Below the pieces are notes generated by a model. The model searched no databases and was not told the DNA's origin. It saw nothing but the letters and a program-made list of their open reading frames with translations. Below, piece after piece: positions 1 through 8,429 of a stretch of DNA of 42,271 nt (positions are counted from its first letter, which is position 1; each line of letters opens with the position of its first letter). Origin of the DNA: Streptomyces diastatochromogenes. GTDB taxonomy: Bacteria; Actinomycetota; Actinomycetes; Streptomycetales; Streptomycetaceae. The DNA lies in contig LRTP01000390.1 in assembly GCA_001550305.1 (NCBI GenBank), positions 1 to 42,271 of the forward strand, written 5' to 3'. The translations under genes and the position numbers were made by a program.

Positions 1-2
1 CT

Positions 3-33
3 GGCGGCGGGCGACACGGTGTCGCCCGCCGCC
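3..33. terminator. Strong inverted repeat, likely terminator of a gene left of the window
   Basis: Positions 3-17 and 19-33 are a perfect 15-bp inverted repeat around a single central base. The stem is very GC-rich and has no U tract, as is common for Streptomyces terminators. No gene in the window ends here, so it probably serves a gene lying to the left. Confidence 0.55.
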
Positions 34-317
34 CGGCGGCGTCAGGACGCTCGAGCAGCCTTGCCGCGTGTGGGACCGCGGTTGCGTCACGTCGCCCAAC
101 AGACGACCGATGTCGGCGGACCGGTGGGCTGTTCGACACCAGTACTGTGCGCCCATCGCCCGCCAGCCCCGCTTGGTACTGGGATGGAAGAAGCCCGGCC
201 GACATGGCGAACCAGCCCCATCCGCTGGGATACAGCAGACGTTTCCACCGTCGTCTCCCACTCCCCTACCCGAAGCGGACTTGTTCCCGGCTCGGTACCG
301 AGAACCCATTCCTGGGC

Positions 318-461
318 AACACGGGTATCCACGTCGTGCTCACCGGGGTCCGCATGCCGCTGATGAACTCCCTGACGGAGCGTTGGGTGCAGACCTGCCG
401 CCACGAACTCCTCGACCGCACGTTGATCTGGAACGAGCGGCACCTGCGCCACGCGCTGCGA
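318..461 (+). pseudogene. Relic of an rve-type integrase/transposase
   Basis: The frame starting at 318 encodes about 48 residues that read like the end of an rve (DDE) integrase core of IS3/IS481-like transposases. Recognisable pieces are NTGIHVVLTGVRMPLMNS, then LTERWVQTCRHELLDR and LIWNERHLRHALR; the E of LTERW would be the third catalytic acid of the DDE triad. There is no start codon context, and the N-terminal part with the first two Asp residues is missing. Similarity ends at about 461, where a different recombinase-like sequence begins in another frame. It is a fragment, not a functional gene. Confidence 0.6.
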
Positions 462-660
462 GATCTACCGCCAGCTCGGACTCGCCCTCACCTACGACTC
501 CGGGAAACAGAAAGTGCTGGTCGAGATGAATCTCAACCAGCACTCTGCGACAACCCGTGGGCTACCAGTCAGTGGGTCGTTCACGAGTTCCGCTGACCAG
601 CGGCGATGCGGCCGGTCGATCATGCGCTTCCCGTCAGCGTCAAGATCACTCCCCGAGTAG
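460..660 (+). pseudogene. C-terminal remnant of a large serine recombinase
   Basis: From 460 a frame reads EIYRQLGLALTYDSGKQKV followed by LVEMNLNQHS and ends at a TAG at 658-660. This resembles the far C-terminus of actinomycete large serine recombinases, whose tails often carry a YxxLGLxLTYxPGxxxV pattern. The catalytic N-terminus and zinc ribbon are absent. It abuts the rve relic in a different frame, so the two decayed fragments appear to have been joined by deletion or insertion. The family assignment is from memory and is moderate at best; the residues after about 560 look random. Confidence 0.4.
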
Positions 661-696
661 TTGCGCATGCATGCAATCCGCCAGGCGACTCGGGGA
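650..696. repeat. 9-bp inverted repeat with a palindromic core
   Basis: TCCCCGAGT at 650-658 is matched by ACTCGGGGA at 688-696. Between them, near 662-676, is a run rich in GCATGC that is itself nearly palindromic. It overlaps the stop codon of the recombinase remnant. It could be a terminator or what is left of a recombination site; the sequence alone does not decide. Confidence 0.3.
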
Positions 697-894
697 AACG
701 TGCATGGTCCGGCGCACCGTGTGCGCGGCCGGTGACCCCTCGGTCCGCGCCTTCCTTCCCGTCGTCTCCGGCGTCGCGCGATGGCGCCCTGAAGTCATAG
801 GCCTTCCGGGCTCCTGATGGACCCGGTTGGTCGACCCCAGCGGTCATTCCCCATGAGCATCGCGGTTCCTCGCCTGTCGAAGCATTTCTGCTTG

Positions 895-957
895 TCAGTC
901 GTGCAGCACCACCGCGACCATGGTGGCTCGGTCACCGACTGTCACGGTTACGGTCAT
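895..957 (-). CDS. Possible 20-residue peptide
   Basis: On the minus strand an ATG at 957-955 is preceded at normal distance by a strong purine-rich site (GAGGAGAGG near 966-974). It opens a 20-codon frame beginning MTVTVTVGDRATM and ending VVLHD, then a stop. It does not resemble anything I know. It could be a leader peptide, the 5' end of a truncated gene, or chance. It lies in a stretch (about 661-1109) where I see no other gene. Confidence 0.2.
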   Translation of the reverse strand: MTVTVTVGDRATMVAVVLHD

Positions 958-1109
958 CGTCGTACCTCTCCTCGGCACGTAGCTGTCGTGCACTTCGCAT
1001 GCTGGTCGTCCGAAGGAACAGCGGGGAGTGCCGGAGAGAGTCTGTAGGCGGGCCCGCCCGGCCCCGGTCCGAGGGCCGGACGGCCCACCAGCCTCCCTCT
1101 GCACGGACG

Positions 1110-1388
1110 GTGGCCTCGGGCCAGTCGATGCTCGCCCCGACGACCACGGCCCGCCTGATGCGCTCGCTGCGGGCAGAACCCACGGACAGCCCTGCCGTGC
1201 CGACCGAGATTGCGAGCCTGTCACCGCGCGAGAGGGAGATCCTGTCCCTGATAGGCGACAACCTCACCAATCGCAAGATCGGCCAGAAACGCTACCTGTC
1301 GGAGAAGACCGTCAAGTACCGTACCTCGCGACTGCTGGCCAAGCTGGGCGTGCGGCTCCGGGTCCAGGCCGCGGTCCTCGCCTCCCGT
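1110..1388 (+). pseudogene. Truncated NarL/LuxR-type response regulator (DNA-binding part only)
   Basis: The frame encodes a linker typical of NarL/DevR-type regulators (VASGQSMLAPTTTARLM) followed by a LuxR helix-turn-helix: LSPREREILSLIGDNLTNRK, then LSEKTVKYRTSRLLAKLGV. The N-terminal receiver domain with its phospho-acceptor Asp is absent: upstream sequence in this frame is not receiver-like and no credible start precedes it. The recognition helix is close to consensus, but GQKRYLSEKTVKYRTS deviates where most members read VKNYVS or VKNHVS. The frame stays open to 1571 with unrelated low-complexity sequence. Read as a regulator fragment left by rearrangement. Confidence 0.6.
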
Positions 1389-1767
1389 CTGGAACAGTCA
1401 CGCACAGAAGACCATCGGAAAAGCACTGATCGCCCGCACCAGCCTTCAAGGCTCTGCCGGCTGTGTTCAGCGTCTGCTTCTGGGCGCCTCTGGGCCTCGC
1501 CCCAAGGCCCGCCCTGCCCCTGCCGATCCGGTGGCCGAACACCCCAAGAGCGACGAAATACCGGCGAGTGAACGGTGTTCCACCCCCGCATCGGCACAGC
1601 AGTCCAAGCTGTCCACACCTTGCTGACCTGCACCTACTCAGGACGAAAACGGCTCAGTGATCATAGACTTCATGAACTGCCAGAGGCCTGACACCCAGTT
1701 CGGGGACTTCCGCCTCTGCCCAGTCTCGGCCGACCGGTGTCCGCTCGAAAACCAGTTGGTTCGCCGC
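1389..1767. other. Intergenic stretch without a recognisable gene
   Basis: Between the regulator relic and the end of drmC I see no credible coding sequence. The only possible signal is CTCAGTGATCAT at 1653-1664, which is identical to the 12 bases that begin the IS5-type relic at 24218. A 12-bp match is expected by chance in a window this size, so this is only a hint of a second insertion-sequence end. Confidence 0.3.
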
Positions 1768-2532
1768 TCAGGGCCGAAAGGGACGGAGCACACCCAGGCG
1801 TTGCAGCTCGACAATGTGCTCTGCTGCACGACGTGGCGCTTCGCCACCGTTCACCAGTACTCCCGCCTCGATATTGCGCCGCGCCGCCGACTCGGTCAGG
1901 TTGGCGCTGCCCAGGAAGAGCATGCGCCTGTCGGCTACAGCGAGTTTGGCGTGCTGGCGCGAGTGCGCATGCCCGGCTGAGTCACGTTCCCAGTGCCAAA
2001 GACGCACCCCCGGTACGGACGCGAACGCATCGGCGGGCTCCTGGCCCGAGAGAAGACCGCGGGCGCCCGCCAGGGTCTCGACCACCACGTGGGTTTTCAC
2101 CCCTCTTGCCGCAGCCTCGGTCAGAGCCCGCGTCAGCGCTGGATACGGACGGGCGGCGTACGTCATGGCAAGAAGTTCCACGCGAGCCTCATTGATGACT
2201 TCGACAAGTACCTGCGCAGTCGCCCGCACCGGCACTGCAGGCGTCGAGGGGCCGCTCCACACCGTCCTGACCTGAACCGCGTTCCGGGCACGCAGCATGG
2301 CTGCCGCATAGCCCCGAACATAGGCGGCTGCCTCTGCGGCAGGAATCGACTCCGTCTGCAGTACGTCGTACAGCTTCTCGACGGCCTCACCCATTCCCGG
2401 CGTTGCCAGTTCGGTCAGGGCCCATTCCCTGCTGCGCCCTCGAGCCAGCAGTCCCGCGAGATCCTTGGCCCGGGAAAGCCCCAGGGCCAGAACGGCAGCT
2501 TCGGCGGCGGCCTCGAACTCTTTTCTGCTCAC
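1768..2532 (-). CDS. drmC: DISARM protein DrmC, phospholipase D-like
   Basis: 254 residues, the usual size for DrmC. A single HKD (phospholipase D/nuclease) motif is present as H194-x-K196-x4-D201, followed by GSAN at 208-211 and an Asn-Leu-Thr turn (LGSANLTES). Residues 105-160 form the usual alpha/beta first half of a PLD-like fold, where a first HKD motif is absent, so an active site would need a dimer. It starts at GTG (2532-2530), whose GTGA overlaps the stop of drmB, implying translational coupling. In DISARM, DrmC belongs to the core triplet but is reported to be dispensable for at least some phages. Its order and strand relative to drmB and drmA match that core. Confidence 0.85.
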   Translation of the reverse strand: MSRKEFEAAAEAAVLALGLSRAKDLAGLLARGRSREWALTELATPGMGEAVEKLYDVLQTESIPAAEAAAYVRGYAAAMLRARNAVQVRTVWSGPSTPAVPVRATAQVLVEVINEARVELLAMTYAARPYPALTRALTEAAARGVKTHVVVETLAGARGLLSGQEPADAFASVPGVRLWHWERDSAGHAHSRQHAKLAVADRRMLFLGSANLTESAARRNIEAGVLVNGGEAPRRAAEHIVELQRLGVLRPFRP

Positions 2533-4421
2533 GGCAGCAGGGTGACCGGGGTCAGTACCTGATCCTTGTCTCCGGAGAGCGGGACCAGGAAACGACGGTC
2601 CAGGAACCGGTTACCGCGTTCACATGTGGTCTCGGACACGAAGAGGCAGACATGGCACGCGGCACCGTGCAGATAGTCGCCCGGGTCGTGCGGCAGCCGC
2701 TCGGAGCAGAGTGGGTCGGCCGAGCAATGTCCGGCATCAGCCAGGGCACGTCGGACGATCCGGTCGAACTCACGCTCCTCGGCAAGGGAAACAAGACCAC
2801 CCAGCGTGCCTTCCGAGTCCGGAACGGCCGTGTAGATGAGAAGGCCCGTCTTCGGGTTCTGTTCATCTCCCGCATAGATCCGCTCGGCGAGTGAGGCGGA
2901 GTTGTATCCACATTCGAGGGCGATCGTACGGATCAACAGGTGAGAAAGGGTGTGCAGTGCGATGTACCGCGCCCCGGGCCAGCCGTAGTAGGGGTCGAAG
3001 TCGCTCGTCTTGCGGTCCGACTTTCGGTTGGCGCGGAAGCGACCGAAAGCCTCCCTGTGGGCCTCCATCTGCGGCGACTTCTCCACACGCGCCACCCAGT
3101 CGGCCATGAGGTCGTCCCGCACGCGCACAAAGATGCCTTCACCGCGCACCTCGCTGGCCGGAACCCAGTTCAGCACGCCACGTGACAGGTCCACTCGGTC
3201 GGCGATCTCCGGCGACTCGGGGTCGGGGGCATCGAGCCGGGTGAATCCGATCAGGGCACGTGCCTCACGCAACCGCTCGACCTGGCGGATGTCGGAGAAG
3301 AGGTCGTCCAGAGGGGTCCGTACGGAAACTTGCCTCAAGGCAAAGTCATCACTGGGCAGTGGAACAGGGCCGGACAACGCGTCCCATTCAGGGCCGAACA
3401 GGTCGGCCTGGACATCGGGTGCGGAGGGAGCTGGAGCGTCGGCTCCCTGCTTGCGCGACACGATCGCCGCGACAACCGCGTCAGCGTCGAACTCCTTGAG
3501 AAACCCGAATTTGGGCATACTGGCCATGAAGTCGAACTGGTTGCGATCGCCGATGACTTGCAGGTCGGGCCAGTGGTCGTCGAGCAGCTTGTCGATGTCC
3601 CCGCCCTGTCCCTTGGGCAGGGCCAGGGCGCTGAGAGTGAGCGGGAACCACTGATTGGACGCGCCGGCGACCATCAGGACCGAATCCTGATCGCAGCCGT
3701 TCGTCGCGTACGTACCCACGTGCGGGTGACGTCCTCGGCACCGGGGCAGGTTGTGCCGGCCACGCTCGCCCATCGCCTCACGGATATTGCGCTTCGCACC
3801 GCAGGCTACGCATTCGATGGTCACGTTGGCGGCCTGGTTGCCGCCATGGTCCTTCATTCGCAGCTTGGGGCGGGGGGTCTTGGTGCAGGACTGCCCGTGG
3901 TGGACGTATGCCGTGTAGGGAAACTCGTCGAGATGACCCCTGGTGCAGACCAGGGTGAATCGAGCAGCCACCGCGAGAGGCTTCCCCCGCTTGCAGTCGT
4001 GGACGAACTTCGCCTCGTGCGGCGTACGCGGATTGGAGTTGATGAAGGTGAACTCGGCCGAGTCGACCGCGGCCAGCACATTGCAGGCCGTGCAACGCAG
4101 CCATTGGGGAAACGGCGTGACGGGCACCCCCACCCCCTGTGCGGCCCATCCCTTGGGGTCCGTGTCCCCGCCCTCCAGCCAGGGGGCGGCCCGCAACTGC
4201 TCGACCTGTCCACGCCCGTAGCGCTGGAGGGATCGGTTGACGGCGGCTCGCAGCCGAGGTTCGTCGATGTCGTAGTCGGTGATGCCGGAGTAGCTCCAGG
4301 AGTCGAGCCCCTTGACGAGAACCGAGAAGTTCGGCAGATCTACGAGGGAGCCGATACCGGCGGTGAACATGAGGTGGCTGGGACGGACGGCGCCGACCCT
4401 GCGGTTGCCGTTGGTGCTCAT
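2529..4421 (-). CDS. drmB: DISARM protein DrmB (DUF1998)
   Basis: 630 residues. The N-terminus carries the segment VRPSHLMFTAGIGSLVDLPN, typical of DrmB. It is followed by many Cys and His residues that look like zinc ligands (C110/C113, C143, C159/H162, C179, C204/C207, C228, C243). The C-terminal DUF1998 signature is clear: HGAACHVCLF, SETTCERGNRFLDRRF, with C589, C592 and C600. DrmB forms a complex with the helicase DrmA and is thought to help recognise and translocate invading DNA. The ATG at 4421-4419 overlaps the drmA stop (ATGA), and the 3' end overlaps drmC by four bases, so the three genes form one translationally coupled operon read leftward from 8.25 kb. Confidence 0.9.
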   Translation of the reverse strand: MSTNGNRRVGAVRPSHLMFTAGIGSLVDLPNFSVLVKGLDSWSYSGITDYDIDEPRLRAAVNRSLQRYGRGQVEQLRAAPWLEGGDTDPKGWAAQGVGVPVTPFPQWLRCTACNVLAAVDSAEFTFINSNPRTPHEAKFVHDCKRGKPLAVAARFTLVCTRGHLDEFPYTAYVHHGQSCTKTPRPKLRMKDHGGNQAANVTIECVACGAKRNIREAMGERGRHNLPRCRGRHPHVGTYATNGCDQDSVLMVAGASNQWFPLTLSALALPKGQGGDIDKLLDDHWPDLQVIGDRNQFDFMASMPKFGFLKEFDADAVVAAIVSRKQGADAPAPSAPDVQADLFGPEWDALSGPVPLPSDDFALRQVSVRTPLDDLFSDIRQVERLREARALIGFTRLDAPDPESPEIADRVDLSRGVLNWVPASEVRGEGIFVRVRDDLMADWVARVEKSPQMEAHREAFGRFRANRKSDRKTSDFDPYYGWPGARYIALHTLSHLLIRTIALECGYNSASLAERIYAGDEQNPKTGLLIYTAVPDSEGTLGGLVSLAEEREFDRIVRRALADAGHCSADPLCSERLPHDPGDYLHGAACHVCLFVSETTCERGNRFLDRRFLVPLSGDKDQVLTPVTLLP

Positions 4422-7400
4422 CGCTGTCCTTTCTTGGCCGCATCGGCAGCGGCGGGTCCGAACTCGTCACTGTCCACGGTGGCTGCCATGTCCTGGTCGC
4501 CATCGGAGTCGGTGTCGGACGCCCCGAAGTTCCAGTCCGGTCCTCCACCGGAGGATTCTTCGAGAAAGGCTCCGCCGCCAGGAAGGAGGAGGTTGATCTC
4601 GTTCTCCGTCTCGCGCATCGACATTCCGACGGTGAGCTCGGTCCACTGGGTGCCGTCCGCCCTCCTCAGCAGCCCGCTCACGATCGTCGTCTTGCGCTTC
4701 TCCTTGCGGTAGCCAAGGGCTGAGCTGTTCTCATCGCGCTTGCGGCGCCATTCGTCCTTGAGTCGATCCAGGCGTTCGCTCAGATACTGGCGAGGGCGCT
4801 CGCCCCCCACGCGTTCGGCCCGTTCCAACAGGCGACGTTCCACCTCTTGGGCGAGGGGTCCGTCGAGGTCGACACTGTGAGCGTCCAGGTTGCGTGACGT
4901 TGCGAACGACCCCTGGCGCAGCGCGGCCACATAGGTGGCGGCCACGCCCCGGTCCAGGGCCCGGCGGGTGAACGGCGTGACGGAGAGCGCCTCGACCTGG
5001 CGGTAGAACGTGGCGTGGTAATGCTCGAAGTCTTCGTAGTGCGCGAGGTCTCGGGGACGTGACCAGTTGTACAGGGTCACGACGAGGCCTGGGCGTTTGG
5101 CATCACGGCCGACGCGCGAGGACGCCTGGATGTATTCGGCCGTGTTCTTCGGCTGGCCGACTACGAGCATCAGGCCGAACCGGGAGACGTCGACACCGAC
5201 CTGCAGCATGGAAGTGGCGAGGACGACATCGACTGCTTGCCTGGCGGTCGGCGTCATGGCGGCGCGTGGTTCTCGTTTCTCCTTCATGGCAGTCGCGTAC
5301 TCGCGCAGGAAGGCGCGTCGCCGGTCCGAGGTGTCACGCTCCGGATCGAAGCCGATTTCCAGACGTTTGAGGGCAGCGCCGATGTCGGACGAGGAGATGC
5401 GCGAGGTCAGCTCCTGGATGCTGAGCATGCCCGCTCTGCTGACGATGCGATCGGACAGTGTGTCCTGGCCTCGGCGACTGCCGTTGGAGCGCACTCGTGT
5501 GGTGATGTCGTCGTCCATGTACCGGCGCATGCCGGCGAGTTCGCGGGTCGCGTTGAAGTAGCCGACGAGGGTCATGTAGGGGTCTGCCGGCTTGCCGTAG
5601 TCGTCGAAGAGCTGTTGTCCGGCGAGGAGCAGGATCTCGGCGACCCGGATCTCGGCCGCCTTGAGCCGGGTTCCGTGCGCGCAGACGCCCAGGTAGCGTC
5701 GGCCGGGGTTCTCACGGCTCAGTTCGACCTGTCGGGAGAAGAAGGTGTCGCCGACGTCGAGGACCTGCGGTGGGAAGACGGCGACCTTGCGGCCGAAGAC
5801 GCCGAGCACCTGATCCGCGGCCCGTTTGGTGGTCGCGGTGGATGCGACGATCTTGGGACCGACCTCGCGGCGCTGACCGTGGACATCGGTGACGCTCCAG
5901 GTGCAGAGCTGATCGACGGCGGACTCGAAGAGGCCGACCATGGTACCGAGCGCACCCGAGATCAGGTGCAGCTCGTCCTGGATGATCAGGTCCGGGGGTC
6001 GCAGACGGTTGACGGGCTGTGCGGTGACGCCGGGGAGGTCGCCCTTCGCGTTGTGACGGCTTCCGCAGCCTGTTTTGGCGTCGAGGTCGTCGTGGCGGTA
6101 GCCATGCCGGGGGCAGAGCTCGGTGACCCTGCCGAACAGCAGCCCGGCGTAACCGTTCCAGGGGAGCTGGGCGAACTTGTCCACCGTGGCGATCAACAGT
6201 GCGGGGGCGAGCCGGTAGATCTCCTCGTCGACGGTGAGGACGGGGATGCCTTCACCAGGCGATTCACGCCGCGAGAAGGGGCAGCGGTCCTCGCCTTCGG
6301 CACGCGGACAGTAGAGCAGGACACGACGCCGTCCCTCGTCGTACTCCATGTGCGAACGGGCCGTCAGCCCGCTCCCGCACCAGGGGCACGTGAGGACTTG
6401 CAGAACCCGGGCGTGTTTGTCGCTCGCGCTCTCTCTCGCGTCGGCGATCTGCTCTTTGGCCTCGTCGAACCAGTTGGGCGAGACCGACGTTCCGACCCAG
6501 AGCCCGATACGAAAGGGAGTCGCGCCCCAGCGGACGTCCCGCGCGAACTCCTCGCGCCGCAGCACCTCGCAGGCACTCACCAGCGCAGCGGCACGTTGGA
6601 ACTGCTGGGCGGTCAGGAGGCGCAGGGTGTAGCGCATCAGAACCCCGACGCCGGCCTCACCGCTGCGTGCGTCGGTTCCCGAGCCGAGAATGCCTTGCAG
6701 GCGTCGCAGCGCGAACGTGTAGGCGGCCAGGCCGAGGTAAGCCTCGGTCTTGCCACCACCGGTCGGAAAGAACAGCAGGTCGACGAGGGCTTCACGGCCG
6801 GTTCCGCGGTGGGCGTGTCCAGGCTGGGTGAGGGAGTCGAGATTCAGCAGGACGAAGGCGAGCTGGAACGGACGCCAGCTGGCAGCCTCCTTGCCCTTGG
6901 CGTAGACCTCGTCGTACGCCTCCTGATAGGAGCTGTTGTCGTCTTCACGACCGGAGCGCGCGGCGGCGATGGCCGTGTTGCGCCGCTGGAGTGCCATGGC
7001 GCGGTTGGCGAACCGGAAGGCGTCCAGGGCGACGTCGTCGGCAACGAGTCTGTCGATCCCCAGCGTTATGCGGTCGCAGATCTCCAACGCCTGCTCGATG
7101 GCGACGCCTGCCGATTCACGCAGGTCCTCCGGGAGCGAGCGGGCCTTGCGACGCTGCTGTTCGAGCCATGTGCCGTAGCCGTCGGCCAGCGGTGCGAGTG
7201 CGGCGCTGAGTTCGTTCCGGCGGGCCGGCACCGCGAGTGCGGCGAGTTCGTCCATGCCGAGCTCGAGCCCGCGAAGAAGATCCTGTTCCTCGAGAGTCGG
7301 TGCGGTGGTGGCCCGGACATCGTATTCCGGGAGCCAGATGGTGGTGAGCCGATGCGCGTTGCGCTCGCCATCACGCACATGTGCGTGCACGGCGACATTT

Positions 7401-8248
7401 CGGCCCTTTGCATGGCTGAGGCTGTCCCGGTACAGGAGACGGAGCCGCCGGTCCTCGGAATCCTCGGGGGCATCACCCCGGTTCGCGAGATCGAGTGGGT
7501 CGTCCACCGGAAGGAAGATCGCGGCCTGATCGTCCGGAAAGGCAGTGATGTCGATCTCGGTCTGGAAGAGCCAGTGGGCATCGCGCGCCTCACGACTGTC
7601 CTGCTGCCTGTTCACCAGGGTCAGTTCGACGACACGCAGCTCTTCGGCGCCGGCGCGTCCGACATGCTGCCGTACCTGTACGTCGAGAACAACGGCTTCG
7701 CGTTCCAGTTCGACGATCCGGCCGGTCATGCTGGTCACATCGATGTCCACGGGATGCTCGATCGGCTCGCGCGACCAGACCCTGCGGGTCGTCCCCCGAT
7801 CAGTGACTTCTTCGGACTGCGTGTAACGGCCCCAACGGACATGGGCGCTGAGCGTGCCGACGGAAGCGGGAACCGTGAAGGACAACCCCATGGAGGATGC
7901 CCAGATATGGCCGGCCGCCTGCGGGGTCAACCGGTCCCCGGGCCCCCCGTCGTCGCCCGCCTGTTCGTCGCCCGAGTCGCCGTCAGCGCTCTGGGCGGCC
8001 GCGACGGCGATCTCCTCTCCGGTGACGGCCTGGGGCTGCGGCCCGATCATGCCGACGAGGTAACGGTCGCGCGGCCCGGAGGAAGCACTCGTCAGGGTCT
8101 CGGTCTCTCCGTCCCAGGGCCCTTGGAGATCACGGCGGACATAGGCGACGAGTCCGTCCCGCACAGCGTACGAGTCTCCGGCACGAAAAGTCTGAGGCAC
8201 TTCGTCGAGCGGGTGCGGGACAGCGGCCTGGGCAGGCTGGGCCGGCAT
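4418..8248 (-). CDS. drmA: DISARM helicase DrmA
   Basis: 1276 residues, SF2 helicase. After about 480 residues without clear motifs come Walker A (FFPTGGGKTEAY, GGGKT at 497-501), a zinc-finger-like insertion (CPWC at 621-624, further Cys near 647 and 656) and motif II DLIIQDELH at about 753-761. Helicase C motifs follow at about 1045-1090 (LQVGVDVSRFGLMLVVGQPK, ASSRVGRD). The long separation of motifs I and II by a cysteine-bearing insert and the QDELH box fit DrmA. The start at ATG 8248-8246 has a good ribosome site (GGAAGGA). It is the first gene of the drmABC operon, transcribed from the divergent promoter at 8.3 kb, and with DrmB should form the DNA-binding core of the defence complex. 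Confidence 0.9.
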   Translation of the reverse strand: MPAQPAQAAVPHPLDEVPQTFRAGDSYAVRDGLVAYVRRDLQGPWDGETETLTSASSGPRDRYLVGMIGPQPQAVTGEEIAVAAAQSADGDSGDEQAGDDGGPGDRLTPQAAGHIWASSMGLSFTVPASVGTLSAHVRWGRYTQSEEVTDRGTTRRVWSREPIEHPVDIDVTSMTGRIVELEREAVVLDVQVRQHVGRAGAEELRVVELTLVNRQQDSREARDAHWLFQTEIDITAFPDDQAAIFLPVDDPLDLANRGDAPEDSEDRRLRLLYRDSLSHAKGRNVAVHAHVRDGERNAHRLTTIWLPEYDVRATTAPTLEEQDLLRGLELGMDELAALAVPARRNELSAALAPLADGYGTWLEQQRRKARSLPEDLRESAGVAIEQALEICDRITLGIDRLVADDVALDAFRFANRAMALQRRNTAIAAARSGREDDNSSYQEAYDEVYAKGKEAASWRPFQLAFVLLNLDSLTQPGHAHRGTGREALVDLLFFPTGGGKTEAYLGLAAYTFALRRLQGILGSGTDARSGEAGVGVLMRYTLRLLTAQQFQRAAALVSACEVLRREEFARDVRWGATPFRIGLWVGTSVSPNWFDEAKEQIADARESASDKHARVLQVLTCPWCGSGLTARSHMEYDEGRRRVLLYCPRAEGEDRCPFSRRESPGEGIPVLTVDEEIYRLAPALLIATVDKFAQLPWNGYAGLLFGRVTELCPRHGYRHDDLDAKTGCGSRHNAKGDLPGVTAQPVNRLRPPDLIIQDELHLISGALGTMVGLFESAVDQLCTWSVTDVHGQRREVGPKIVASTATTKRAADQVLGVFGRKVAVFPPQVLDVGDTFFSRQVELSRENPGRRYLGVCAHGTRLKAAEIRVAEILLLAGQQLFDDYGKPADPYMTLVGYFNATRELAGMRRYMDDDITTRVRSNGSRRGQDTLSDRIVSRAGMLSIQELTSRISSSDIGAALKRLEIGFDPERDTSDRRRAFLREYATAMKEKREPRAAMTPTARQAVDVVLATSMLQVGVDVSRFGLMLVVGQPKNTAEYIQASSRVGRDAKRPGLVVTLYNWSRPRDLAHYEDFEHYHATFYRQVEALSVTPFTRRALDRGVAATYVAALRQGSFATSRNLDAHSVDLDGPLAQEVERRLLERAERVGGERPRQYLSERLDRLKDEWRRKRDENSSALGYRKEKRKTTIVSGLLRRADGTQWTELTVGMSMRETENEINLLLPGGGAFLEESSGGGPDWNFGASDTDSDGDQDMAATVDSDEFGPAAADAAKKGQR

Positions 8249-8314
8249 TCGGTGGGTCCTTCCGGACAGGTCCGATGGGTCACGAGCGTGGATCGATCGT
8301 AGGACAGCATCAGC

Positions 8315-8343
8315 AATATAGACCGTTGACTCAGTTCACACAA
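8315..8343 (-). promoter_or_regulatory. Predicted drmABC promoter
   Basis: Read on the minus strand: -35 TTGTGT (8343-8338), 17-bp spacer, -10 TATATT (8320-8315). It lies about 70 bases upstream of the drmA start codon. The spacer contains the GTGAACTGAGTCAA element (reverse of 8326-8339), so a protein bound there would sit between -35 and -10 of drmABC. Confidence 0.55.
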
Positions 8344-8354
8344 TGACTATGTGG
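8326..8354 (+). promoter_or_regulatory. Predicted promoter and shared operator for the RelE-UvrD gene
   Basis: TTGACTCAGTTCAC at 8326-8339 is an imperfect palindrome (ideal GTGAACT-N-AGTTCAC) whose left half is also a -35 box, TTGACT. A candidate -10, TATGTG, begins at 8348 (16-bp spacing). The same 14-mer with one base changed occurs at 16954 and 17956, each time upstream of a neighbouring defence gene. Confidence 0.6.
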
Positions 8355-8429
8355 CGCACCGTCGCTCCTGGCGGAACAAGTCTCTAGGCTGGGCCTCGAC
8401 CACCGCCCACTCGCGACCCGAGGACGCCC

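Noticed and set aside
5237..8302. A 1021-codon plus-strand open frame opposite drmA
   Set aside because: It is the mirror of a real, motif-rich gene. Long antisense frames are normal in DNA this GC-rich, and its translation shows no domain.
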